Assembly (NCBI GenBank): GCA_963701015.1
Contig: OY969556.1
Span: 682,001-746,000 of the forward strand
DNA from: MFD09286-c1 sp963701015
Lineage (GTDB): Bacteria; Bacteroidota; Bacteroidia; Bacteroidales; DTGW01
Length of the DNA: 64,000 nt
Direction of reading: 5' to 3'
Under the pieces are notes generated by a model. It was not told the origin of the DNA. It did not search any database and was given only the letters and a program-made list of their open reading frames with translations. Below are positions 47,069 to 54,424 of this stretch, piece after piece; the stretch's first letter is position 1; every line of letters begins with the position of its first letter. The position numbers and the translations under genes were made by a program.

Positions 47069-47383
47069 ATGAATTTAAGACGAGACGTATTTCAAGCAAT
47101 TGCAGACCCAACAAGAAGGGCAATACTTGTATTGTTAGCTTCACAATCAATGACAGCAGGTGCTATTGCTTCAAATTTTAACACTGCAAGACCAACTGTT
47201 TCAAAACATTTACAAATCCTTACGGAATGTGAATTATTGAAACAGGAGCAACAGGGCAGAGAAATGTATTATCATTTTAATCCGGAAAAGATGAAAGAAA
47301 TAGCTGACTTTATTCAACCATTCCGCAAAATGTGGGATGACAAGTTTAATAAATTGGAAAATATAATGAAACAAAAAAAATAG
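47069..47383 (+). CDS. ArsR-family transcriptional repressor
   Basis: A 104-residue winged-helix regulator: RRDVFQAIADPTRRAILVLL, LASQSMTAGAIASNF, and the recognition helix TARPTVSKHLQILTECELL, followed by the wing QQGREMYYHFNPEKM. No cysteine pair of the metal-sensing type is present; this subgroup (SdpR/PagR-like) is usually found with SRPBCC and DoxX genes, as here. It probably represses its own operon through the two inverted repeats upstream. The SRPBCC gene starts 6 bp later. Confidence 0.92.
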   Translation: MNLRRDVFQAIADPTRRAILVLLASQSMTAGAIASNFNTARPTVSKHLQILTECELLKQEQQGREMYYHFNPEKMKEIADFIQPFRKMWDDKFNKLENIMKQKK

Positions 47384-47389
47384 AAAATT

Positions 47390-47854
47390 ATGGAACAAAA
47401 AACTGAAGTAATTGCTGAAGAAGGCAAACAAGATTTGTTAATTACAAGGGAATTTGAATTACCCTTAGAATTACTTTTTAAAGCTTATGTAGAACCAGAA
47501 ATTGTTGAGCAATGGATGGGTACAAAAGTATTGAAACTTGAAAATAAAAAACATGGTGGTTACCTTTTTGAAACAACTGATCCAAAAGGAAATAAATTCA
47601 GGTTTAATGGAACAATCCACGATTTTGTTCCCAACTTAAAAATAACTAGGACTTTTGAGTTTGAGAATATGCCTTTCGGTGTACAGCTTGAGTTTATAAA
47701 ATTTGACAAACTCACTGACAACACAAGCAAACTTACAATACATACTGTATATCAATCTGTAGCACATAGAAACGAAAATTTTAAATTACCTTTTAAATAT
47801 GGCATAAATATGGCGCATAACAGATTACAGGAAATAGTAAACAAATTAAAATAA
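47390..47854 (+). CDS. SRPBCC/AHSA1-domain protein
   Basis: A 154-residue single-domain protein of the Aha1-C-terminal-like SRPBCC group. LITREFELPLELLFKAYVEPE, read in two parts, then VEQWMGTKVL, RFNGTIHDFVPNLKITRTFEF and the C-terminal long helix (GINMAHNRLQEIVNKL) fit the fold. Such proteins bind hydrophobic ligands; the ligand is unknown. It is the second gene of the ArsR-SRPBCC-DoxX set, 6 bp after the repressor and 6 bp before the DoxX-type gene. Confidence 0.9.
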   Translation: MEQKTEVIAEEGKQDLLITREFELPLELLFKAYVEPEIVEQWMGTKVLKLENKKHGGYLFETTDPKGNKFRFNGTIHDFVPNLKITRTFEFENMPFGVQLEFIKFDKLTDNTSKLTIHTVYQSVAHRNENFKLPFKYGINMAHNRLQEIVNKLK

Positions 47855-47860
47855 AAGAAT

Positions 47861-48271
47861 ATGAAAAAGAGCAGTAAAATAATTTATTGGGTTGCCACAA
47901 GCCTATTGGCATTTGGCATGTTGCAAAGCGGAATTTTTGCGGTACTCAGAACAAAACAGTGGATTGATTTGGTAACTAACCTGGGTTACCCGGTTTATAT
48001 TTTGACTATTCTTGGGGTATGGAAAATTCTTGGAGTTGTTGCTATTTTAGTCCCAGGTTTTAAACTTTTTAAAGAGTGGGCATATGCGGGTTTCTTTTTC
48101 GCAATGACGGGTGCTTTAATTTCTCATTTGGTAATGGGCGATGGTGGTAAAGCAATCTTTGGACCGCTTTTTCAGATCATTTTTATAATCCTGTCCTGGT
48201 ATTTTAGACCTTTGGATAGAAAAATCGTTTTATCAATTAAATATGAACAAGTGCAAACATCAAGAGGTTGA
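47861..48271 (+). CDS. DoxX-family membrane protein
   Basis: A 136-residue protein with four predicted membrane helices (IIYWVATSLLAFGMLQSGIF in the first; YILTILGVWKILGVVAILVP; WAYAGFFFAMTGALISHLV; PLFQIIFIILSWYF). The DoxX-like_family group is associated with membrane redox or quinone-related functions, but the role is unclear. It ends the ArsR-regulated set; the next gene differs sharply in base composition. Confidence 0.85.
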   Translation: MKKSSKIIYWVATSLLAFGMLQSGIFAVLRTKQWIDLVTNLGYPVYILTILGVWKILGVVAILVPGFKLFKEWAYAGFFFAMTGALISHLVMGDGGKAIFGPLFQIIFIILSWYFRPLDRKIVLSIKYEQVQTSRG

Positions 48272-48342
48272 TCTTTAGCCGTACAAAGATTTCAAACATA
48301 AATAGAGATTTCAATTGTTGGAAAATAATAAAAAGTAAGAAA

Positions 48343-48807
48343 ATGAAATACATTGTTGATTTTAAAAACGTGACTACGGTCGGCTTAGAGTCGTCACCTG
48401 TGGCAAAAGAGATTGCTGGTTTACGTGCAAATGAAGCACGTTACTTTATGAACAAATACAATCATGAATTTACCGTAATTTCAGCTGACGAAAGCAAGGA
48501 GACCCTCGATTATGTTAACCGGATTTTGAAAATAGAACGTAATATTGAATTTGCAGCCAAGCCTTTGGAGACGTCGATTTTTCAGGTGGAAAATATCCGC
48601 TGGGCATATGTCTTTTATGAGGACGGACTTTCAGTCAACATCCTGTATACGGTTAATGATCCTAAAAAGCGGGCAGTTGGGTTTAAGCTTTCAGAGGGGA
48701 TGGAGGTGCCAAAGGAGTTGAACGGGAAATTTAAGTTTGCCAGGCAGAAGTCTAAACTAGCAGGAACAATTCGGGGTTCTTTTTTTGTGATTAAAGGAGA
48801 ATATTAA
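48343..48807 (+). CDS. Protein of unknown function with foreign base composition
   Basis: A 154-residue soluble protein starting at the ATG at 48343 (MKYIVDFKNVTTVGLESS); the frame extends upstream over the end of the DoxX gene, but without conserved sequence. The body has LRANEARYFMNKYNHEFTVI, ESKETLDYVNRILKIERNIE and NILYTVNDPKKRAVGFKLS. I do not recognise the family with certainty. GC is about 47-52% in sampled 60-bp lines (48361-48420 and 48661-48720), against about 27% in a line of the neighbouring operon. This and the hairpin cluster downstream suggest recent acquisition. Confidence 0.7.
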   Translation: MKYIVDFKNVTTVGLESSPVAKEIAGLRANEARYFMNKYNHEFTVISADESKETLDYVNRILKIERNIEFAAKPLETSIFQVENIRWAYVFYEDGLSVNILYTVNDPKKRAVGFKLSEGMEVPKELNGKFKFARQKSKLAGTIRGSFFVIKGEY

Positions 48808-48947
48808 AGCAAGAGAAGTAATCCAGATTACAATGCATACATTTTGCATCCAAACAATCCAGAATACTTAAGATAAGGATTAAAATAAAATCAAAAATTT
48901 TTAATGTTAAAAGTCTGGGTATTTAATCTCATTTAGGTTTAATTCCT

Positions 48948-48975
48948 CGAAGCTCTGCTTCGTTTTTTTATTTTT
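48948..48975 (+). terminator. Terminator hairpin with long T-run
   Basis: CGAAGC-TCT-GCTTCG (48948-48962) followed by TTTTTTTATTTTTTTTT. It lies about 140 bp downstream of the foreign-looking gene and can terminate it. Its loop/stem core AGCTCTGCT recurs in the next hairpin. Confidence 0.75.
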
Positions 48976-48985
48976 TTTTCTTAAT

Positions 48986-49009
48986 ACCTCGACAGCTCTG
49001 CTGCGAGGT
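48986..49009 (+). repeat. Hairpin related to the preceding terminator
   Basis: ACCTCG-A-CAGC-TCT-GCTG-CGAGGT, a 10-bp stem with a single bulged base. It shares CCTCGA and AGCTCTGCT with the hairpin 38 bp upstream but lacks a T-run. It may be a repeat unit rather than a terminator. Confidence 0.5.
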
Positions 49010-49063
49010 AGTTTAATTAAATTTAAGAGAAAACAGATTAATCAACAAAAAGAAAAATAACGT

Positions 49064-49098
49064 GAGGGTGTCTCAAAAGTCCGAGATACCCTCTTTTT
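49064..49098 (+). terminator. Terminator-like hairpin resembling an IS end
   Basis: An 11-bp stem (GAGGGTGTCTC 49064-49074 with GAGATACCCTC 49083-49093, one G-U pair) and an 8-nt loop, followed by TTTTTA. GAGGGTGTCTCAAAAGT resembles the terminal inverted repeats of some insertion sequences (IS1182-like, from memory), so it may be an IS remnant. Confidence 0.55.
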
Positions 49099-49288
49099 AT
49101 TTGTCCTCCTATCCGAATCTGTTTTTCAATTATTTTGTGTACTATAAATATTGCCAAATCAAATATGAAAATAAATAGTTTAGATGATTATATTGATAAT
49201 GAATTAGCAATTATTATTATTATCTTATAAACTATATTTTCATTTCTGCAATTACAATTTATTATTCAAATATTCATTATAGGTAATC

Positions 49289-49355
49289 TTTATAAAATCT
49301 TTATCCTTTCCTGCTCATTCTTTATAAAACCATTATTTCTTCAACGTTAATTTTG
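49289..49355 (+). promoter_or_regulatory. Putative KdpE sites and promoter of the TorF-like porin
   Basis: TTTATA-AAATC-TTTATC (49289-49305) and TTTATA-AAACC-ATTATT (49321-49337) lie exactly 32 bp apart, about three DNA turns. An exact -7 box TAATTTTG follows at 49348-49355, with no -33 TTG at the normal distance. This fits an activator-dependent promoter. The known E. coli KdpE site is TTTATA-N5-TTTACA. The same layout recurs before kdpF. Confidence 0.68.
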
Positions 49356-49400
49356 ACCCGAAAAAATATATTAAAAATTAATCGCAAAAAGTTTGTAATT

Positions 49401-50120
49401 ATGAAAACAACAATGAAAGTTTTGGCAACTGCCGCCTTTATGGTGGTAAGTTTTGCAACTTTGAAAGCTCAGGATACTATTAAAGTTACTTCTGACCTTG
49501 TCAGTAGTTATGTTTGGAGAGGTGTTTATTCTTCCTATGATCCAAACTTTCAACCAACACTGGCCTATGATCATGGAAATTTTGAATTAGGCGTTTGGGG
49601 CTCAACAAATTTTTCGGGTACGTATAAAGAAGCAGACTTATATGTTTCTTATACCATAAGTGCTTTGAAAATAACATTGACAGATTACGACTGGAATTTC
49701 AAGAGTAGGTATTTCAATTATACTGATACTACTACGGATCATATCTTCGAACTAGGTTTAGCCTATGCTTTGCCTGCTTCTTTTCCTTTAAGCATTGGTG
49801 TCAATACGATGTTATATGGCGCTGACAAAAAATATAGCACAACGCTTGGAGCGCAGGATCCCAAAAAACAAGCCTATTCAACTTATATTGAATTTGACTA
49901 TCCCATTAAAAACGCCAACTTATTTCTTGGTATAACACCAATGGATGGATTCTATGGAGATAGCTATGGCGGACACGACGGATTCTCGATTTGTAACTTA
50001 GGTATATCCGCCACAAGAAACATGAAAATCACCAGTGATTATTCATTACCGTTGAAAGCAACTTTAGGTTTTAATCCTCAGAAAGAGGACGCTTATTTTG
50101 TTTTCGGCATAACATTCTAA
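49401..50120 (+). CDS. TorF-family (Gcw_chp) putative porin of the Kdp locus
   Basis: A 239-residue outer-membrane protein. I chose the ATG at 49401 (MKTTMKVLATAAFMVVSFAT) since the predicted transcript starts after the earlier in-frame codon. The signal peptide ends at KAQ (about residue 23). The mature protein opens with VTSDLVSSYVWRGVYSS, the hallmark of TorF/Gcw_chp porins, and continues as alternating barrel strands ending in AYFVFGITF. It stands 165 bp upstream of kdpF under a nearly identical control region, so it is probably induced with the potassium pump. An outer-membrane entry route for K+ is an inference. Confidence 0.85.
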   Translation: MKTTMKVLATAAFMVVSFATLKAQDTIKVTSDLVSSYVWRGVYSSYDPNFQPTLAYDHGNFELGVWGSTNFSGTYKEADLYVSYTISALKITLTDYDWNFKSRYFNYTDTTTDHIFELGLAYALPASFPLSIGVNTMLYGADKKYSTTLGAQDPKKQAYSTYIEFDYPIKNANLFLGITPMDGFYGDSYGGHDGFSICNLGISATRNMKITSDYSLPLKATLGFNPQKEDAYFVFGITF

Positions 50121-50198
50121 TAAAAAATGACCTGAAAACTTGGAATAAGGTATGAGATTATGAGAAACTTAGGTGAACAGATAGAAATTAGATTAATC

Positions 50199-50265
50199 TT
50201 TATAAAATCTTTATATATTCCTTATTAATATTTATAAAACACTTATTATTTTGAAACTAATTTTG
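50199..50265 (+). promoter_or_regulatory. Putative KdpE sites and promoter of the kdp operon
   Basis: TTTATA-AAATC-TTTATA (50199-50215) and TTTATA-AAACA-CTTATT (50231-50247) are spaced 32 bp apart, with a -7 box TAATTTTG at 50258-50265. Every element is exactly 910 bp from its counterpart before the porin gene. By hand count about 69 of 89 bases agree without gaps (49284-49372 against 50194-50282). The second site would overlap the missing -33 element, as for a class II activator. Confidence 0.72.
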
Positions 50266-50285
50266 AACTGTAAAAATATATTGTT

Positions 50286-50441
50286 ATGGAAAAATTGAAG
50301 AAATCATTTGTATTGTTTGCTGCAGTGCCGTTAAACGGAAGTTTTATTAATGGAACAGCAGGCTATTTAGTTGGTGGAATTATTGCAGTTTTAATTATGG
50401 CCTATTTGGTTTATTCATTGCTAAAACCTGAAAAATTCTGA
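50286..50441 (+). CDS. kdpF: KdpF-type small membrane subunit
   Basis: A 51-residue protein with one membrane helix in GYLVGGIIAVLIMAYLVYSL and the typical KdpF ending LLKPEKF. KdpF stabilises the KdpABC potassium-transport ATPase. This one has an N-terminal extension of about 25 residues (MEKLKKSFVLFAAVPLNGS) not found in the ~29-residue E. coli KdpF; the alternative start at the ATG-like codons further in cannot be excluded. It is the first gene of the kdp operon, 20 bp downstream of the -7 box. Confidence 0.82.
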   Translation: MEKLKKSFVLFAAVPLNGSFINGTAGYLVGGIIAVLIMAYLVYSLLKPEKF

Positions 50442-50445
50442 AGTG

Positions 50446-50565
50446 ATGGAAATTTTTGTTATCATAAAATTCATTTTAGGGGTTGCCTCGGTTTTCCTTA
50501 TTGGATTTGTGATGGCATATATTAGTGATAAAATATTTCATGTTGATTTAAAACCAAAAAAATGA
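50446..50565 (+). CDS. Second very small membrane peptide of the kdp operon
   Basis: A 39-residue peptide (MEIFVIIKFILGVASVFLIG at the start) with one membrane helix and a short polar tail (DKIFHVDLKPKK). It begins 4 bp after kdpF and its stop overlaps the kdpA start (ATGA at 50562-50565), so it is translated in the operon with tight coupling. It is similar in size to KdpF but different in sequence. It may be an additional subunit or a regulator of KdpFABC. It is not known to me as a named gene. Confidence 0.7.
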   Translation: MEIFVIIKFILGVASVFLIGFVMAYISDKIFHVDLKPKK

Positions 50566-52247
50566 ACGAAACAGTACAAATTTTACTTTACATCCTTGCT
50601 TTAATTGTCCTTACTCCCATTTTAGGAAGGTTTATGGCAAAAGTTTTTATGGATGAAAAACACTGGCTTAAGCCGGTATTTGGATGGCTCGAACGGATAA
50701 TCTATCGTTTGTGCGGTATTGATAGTAAGGAAGAAATGAATTGGAAGACTTACACATGGGCACTTCTTATTTTTAATATCCTCGGTTTCCTTGTAGTTTT
50801 TCTTTTGCAAATACTACAGGCATGGTTGCCTTTAAACCCGCAACACTTGCCCAATGTATCCTGGCATCTTTCGTTTAACACAGCCGTAAGTTTTATGACT
50901 AATACAAACTGGCAATCATACTCAGGTGAAACAACGTTGGGTTATCTGGTACAAATGTTTGGTCTTACAGTCCAAAACTTCGTTAGCGCAGCAACAGGGA
51001 TTGCAGTTTTATTAGCTCTTGTGAGAGGTTTAGCCCGCAAAACTACTAATGATTTGGGAAACTTTTGGGCTGATATGACTCGCGCAGTTGTTTATGTTCT
51101 TTTACCCCTCTCAATAATATTTGCTGTTATTTTAGCAGGCCAGGGAGTTGTTCAAACATTTGACCATTACGCAAAAGCAACTACTTTACAAGGAACAGAA
51201 CAAGTAATTCCATTAGGACCGGCTGCTTCGCAAATAGCTATTAAACAATTGGGAACAAATGGTGGTGGCTTTTTTAATGCAAATAGCGCACATCCATTTG
51301 AGAACCCAACACCATTTACTAATTTTCTTGAAATGCTCGCTATACTTATGATTTCAGCTGCTTTAACATATACTTATGGAAAGTATGTTGGATCAAGCCG
51401 TCAAGGGTGGACAATTTTTATAACCATGTTTATTCTATTTGCCGTCGGCTTAGGCATTTCGTTGTATTCTGAATATAGCCATAATCATGTGATGAACCTT
51501 CAATCTAATATGGAAGGAAAAGAGACTCGCTTTGGTGTTGCCAACAGCATATTATGGTCGGTTGCAACTACTGATGCGTCTAATGGTTCTGTGAATTCAA
51601 TGCATGATAGCCTTACACCATTGTCCGGTTTAGTGACAATTTTTAATATTATGCTTGGTGAAATTATTTTTGGTGGAGTTGGTGCCGGTTTATACGGAAT
51701 GGTTGTATTTATAATTCTTACAGTATTTATAGCAGGGCTAATGGTTGGGAGAACCCCTGAATATCTGGGCAAGAAAATAGAATCCTATGAAGTGAAAATG
51801 GCAATTTTTGCTATGTTGGCTCCTAATGTTGTTATAAAACTATTCTCAGCATTTGCATGTTCTGCATCACCTGGCTTAGCAGGCCTCAACAACAATGGCC
51901 CTCATGGACTTACTGAAATATTATATGCCTGTAGTTCTGCTGCGGGAAACAATGGAAGTGCATTTGCAGGGCTTAATGCTAATACCATGTTTTATAACGT
52001 GCTTCTTGGTATAGGAATGCTAATAGGTCGTTTTGGGGTTATCATCCCTGTAATGGCAATTGCCGGAAGCATGGCAAAAAAGAAAATTACACCAGCCTCA
52101 TCAGGTACATTCCGAACAGACAATTGGTTATTTATTGTGCTCTTATTAGGTGTCATTCTAATAATAGGTGGATTGACATTCTTCCCACCATTAGCATTTG
52201 GGCCAATAGTTGAGCATTACCTTATGAACTTAGGTATCACGTTTTAA
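50562..52247 (+). CDS. kdpA: Potassium-transporting ATPase subunit KdpA
   Basis: A 561-residue membrane protein, the K+ channel-like subunit of the KdpFABC pump. It has about ten membrane helices and four degenerate filter loops, including SYSGETTLGYLVQMFGLTVQ, GTNGGGFFNANSAHP, and later FGGVGAGLYGM and GNNGSAFAGL. Length matches the family (557 in E. coli). The start overlaps the stop of the small peptide gene by 4 bp, and kdpB follows 12 bp later. Confidence 0.97.
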   Translation: MNETVQILLYILALIVLTPILGRFMAKVFMDEKHWLKPVFGWLERIIYRLCGIDSKEEMNWKTYTWALLIFNILGFLVVFLLQILQAWLPLNPQHLPNVSWHLSFNTAVSFMTNTNWQSYSGETTLGYLVQMFGLTVQNFVSAATGIAVLLALVRGLARKTTNDLGNFWADMTRAVVYVLLPLSIIFAVILAGQGVVQTFDHYAKATTLQGTEQVIPLGPAASQIAIKQLGTNGGGFFNANSAHPFENPTPFTNFLEMLAILMISAALTYTYGKYVGSSRQGWTIFITMFILFAVGLGISLYSEYSHNHVMNLQSNMEGKETRFGVANSILWSVATTDASNGSVNSMHDSLTPLSGLVTIFNIMLGEIIFGGVGAGLYGMVVFIILTVFIAGLMVGRTPEYLGKKIESYEVKMAIFAMLAPNVVIKLFSAFACSASPGLAGLNNNGPHGLTEILYACSSAAGNNGSAFAGLNANTMFYNVLLGIGMLIGRFGVIIPVMAIAGSMAKKKITPASSGTFRTDNWLFIVLLLGVILIIGGLTFFPPLAFGPIVEHYLMNLGITF

Positions 52248-52259
52248 TTGAATACAAAA

Positions 52260-54353
52260 ATGAAAGAAAAATCGAATACAAGTATCCTGTTGGGAAAGGA
52301 AATTATAATTCAAGCTTTAAAAGATTCCTTTGTGAAACTGAACCCTGCTACATTAATTAAAAACCCTGTTATTTTTATCGTGGGTATTGGTGCCGTACTT
52401 ACAACTTTTGTTGTGGCCGTAGATATTTCATCAGCACATTTTTCTTCGTTCAATTTCCAAATCATGCTGTGGTTATGGTTCACCGTATTGTTTGCTAATT
52501 TTGCCGAAGCCGTGGCAGAAGGCAGAGGCAAAGCACAAGCGGATAGTTTGCGAAAAAGCAAAATACAAACTAAGGCACGTTTATTTCTTAATAAAAAAGA
52601 AACTTTAATTAATGCCACTGAATTGAAGAAAGGCGATGTAGTTATTTGCGAAGCGGGAGATGTAATCCCCGGAGATGGTGAAGTGATTGGAGGGATTGCA
52701 AGTGTCGATGAATCGGCAATTACCGGGGAATCAGCACCGGTAATACGTGAAAGCGGTGGTGATAGAAGTGCAGTTACTGGAGGCACAAAAGTTATAAGTG
52801 ATAAAATAATTGTACAAATTACTTCAGAACAAGGAAATACTTTTCTCGACCGCATGATAGCATTGGTAGAAGGCGCAAAACGTCAGAAAACCCCCAATGA
52901 AATAGCTTTAGTAATATTACTATCAGGATTGACTATCATTTTCCTTTTGGTAGTTGCGGCAATGCCCGCTTATTTTGGGTATAGTCTCACTGCATCTGGC
53001 GTTTCTTTGGAACATAATCTAACATTGCCTGTTTTAATTGCACTTTTGGTATGTTTAATCCCAACAACCATTGGGGGTCTACTTAGTGCAATTGGCATAA
53101 GTGGCATGGACAGGTTGTTGCGTAAAAATGTAATCGCTACAAGTGGTAAAGCTGTTGAAGCTGCCGGTGATGTAGATGTTCTGTTGTTGGATAAAACTGG
53201 AACTATAACCCTCGGCAATCGCATGGCAACTGATTTTGTAAATGCTGAAGGTGTCACTCAATTAGAATTGGCTGATGCTGCCCAACTATCATCACTTGCT
53301 GATGAAACACCGGAAGGTCGATCAATTGTAGTATTAGCCAAGGAACGATATAACATTCGTGGCAGGGAACTTAATCCCGATGATATTAAGTTTATTCCAT
53401 TTTCAGCGCAAACTCGCATGAGTGGTGTGGATATTAAATTACCAAATGGAAACTTCCGGTCAATCCGAAAAGGGTCTACCGATTCTATACGATCATTTGT
53501 TTTGAACAACAATGGGTTTTTTCCTAAAAGAGTTGAAGAAATTGTTGATGATCTTTCTAGACAAGGAGCTACGCCACTTGTAGTTGCAGAAGATAATAAA
53601 GTGCTGGGCGTAATTCATTTAAAGGATATTGTAAAAGGTGGAATTAAACAACGCTTTGCACAACTTCGCATAATGGGTATTAAAACGGTAATGATAACTG
53701 GAGATAATCCGCTTACTGCTGCTGCTATTGCTGCTGAAGCTGGTGTTGATGATTTTCTGGCCCAGGCAAAACCTGAAGATAAGCTGGCAAGGATTCGCGA
53801 AGAACAAGCCAATGGACATTTGGTCGGCATGATAGGCGATGGTACAAATGATGCGCCTGCTCTGGCACAGGCTGATGTTGGATTGGCAATGAATACTGGA
53901 ACACAGGCAGCACGTGAGGCTGGCAATATGGTTGATTTGGATAGTAATCCGACCAAATTAATTGAAGTGGTTGAAACCGGCAAGCAATTGCTCATGACAC
54001 GTGGCGCTCTTACAACATTCAGCATTGCAAATGATGTGGCTAAATATTTTGCTATTATTCCTGCAATTGCAGTTTCGTTATATGTTACAAAAAGCGGTAT
54101 AGCACCTCTAAGTGTACTCAATATTATGAGACTGGCAACACCCGAAAGCGCTATTTTAAGTGCTGTTATATTTAATGCACTTATTATAGTTGCTCTTATT
54201 CCTTTGGCTTTAAAAGGTGTTAAATACCGACCTATTTCAGCTAATCGCGTATTATCTTTAAATATATTGGTTTATGGAGTAGGAGGTGTAATTGTGCCAT
54301 TCATTGGTATAAAGCTTATTGATATGCTATTGGTTGTTTTACATGCAGTTTAA
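52260..54353 (+). CDS. kdpB: Potassium-transporting ATPase subunit KdpB (P-type ATPase)
   Basis: A 697-residue catalytic subunit. The phosphorylated Asp is in LLLDKTGTITLGN (Asp311 from this start). The actuator has SAITGESAPV, the hinge and P-domain have MITGDNPLTAAAIAAEAG and MIGDGTNDAPALAQADVG, and NPTKLIEVVETGKQL follows. The family's Ser in TGESAP is kept. The start is the ATG at 52260; a TTG 12 bp upstream is directly at the kdpA stop. kdpC follows after 71 bp. Confidence 0.97.
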   Translation: MKEKSNTSILLGKEIIIQALKDSFVKLNPATLIKNPVIFIVGIGAVLTTFVVAVDISSAHFSSFNFQIMLWLWFTVLFANFAEAVAEGRGKAQADSLRKSKIQTKARLFLNKKETLINATELKKGDVVICEAGDVIPGDGEVIGGIASVDESAITGESAPVIRESGGDRSAVTGGTKVISDKIIVQITSEQGNTFLDRMIALVEGAKRQKTPNEIALVILLSGLTIIFLLVVAAMPAYFGYSLTASGVSLEHNLTLPVLIALLVCLIPTTIGGLLSAIGISGMDRLLRKNVIATSGKAVEAAGDVDVLLLDKTGTITLGNRMATDFVNAEGVTQLELADAAQLSSLADETPEGRSIVVLAKERYNIRGRELNPDDIKFIPFSAQTRMSGVDIKLPNGNFRSIRKGSTDSIRSFVLNNNGFFPKRVEEIVDDLSRQGATPLVVAEDNKVLGVIHLKDIVKGGIKQRFAQLRIMGIKTVMITGDNPLTAAAIAAEAGVDDFLAQAKPEDKLARIREEQANGHLVGMIGDGTNDAPALAQADVGLAMNTGTQAAREAGNMVDLDSNPTKLIEVVETGKQLLMTRGALTTFSIANDVAKYFAIIPAIAVSLYVTKSGIAPLSVLNIMRLATPESAILSAVIFNALIIVALIPLALKGVKYRPISANRVLSLNILVYGVGGVIVPFIGIKLIDMLLVVLHAV

Positions 54354-54424
54354 ATATAAAATCGTATCCAAGAATTAAGTACAAAATAAATTTATCACAA
54401 TAGCACATAAATACATCAGAAAAT

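Larger units (their letters stand above)
48808..49400. other. Gene-free region with three hairpins and a KdpE-type control region
   Basis: A gap of about 590 bp. It contains three hairpins (48948-48962, 48986-49009, 49064-49093), the last two without an obvious gene to terminate, and at its right end the control region of the porin gene (49284-49372). I find no supportable gene. Confidence 0.5.
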
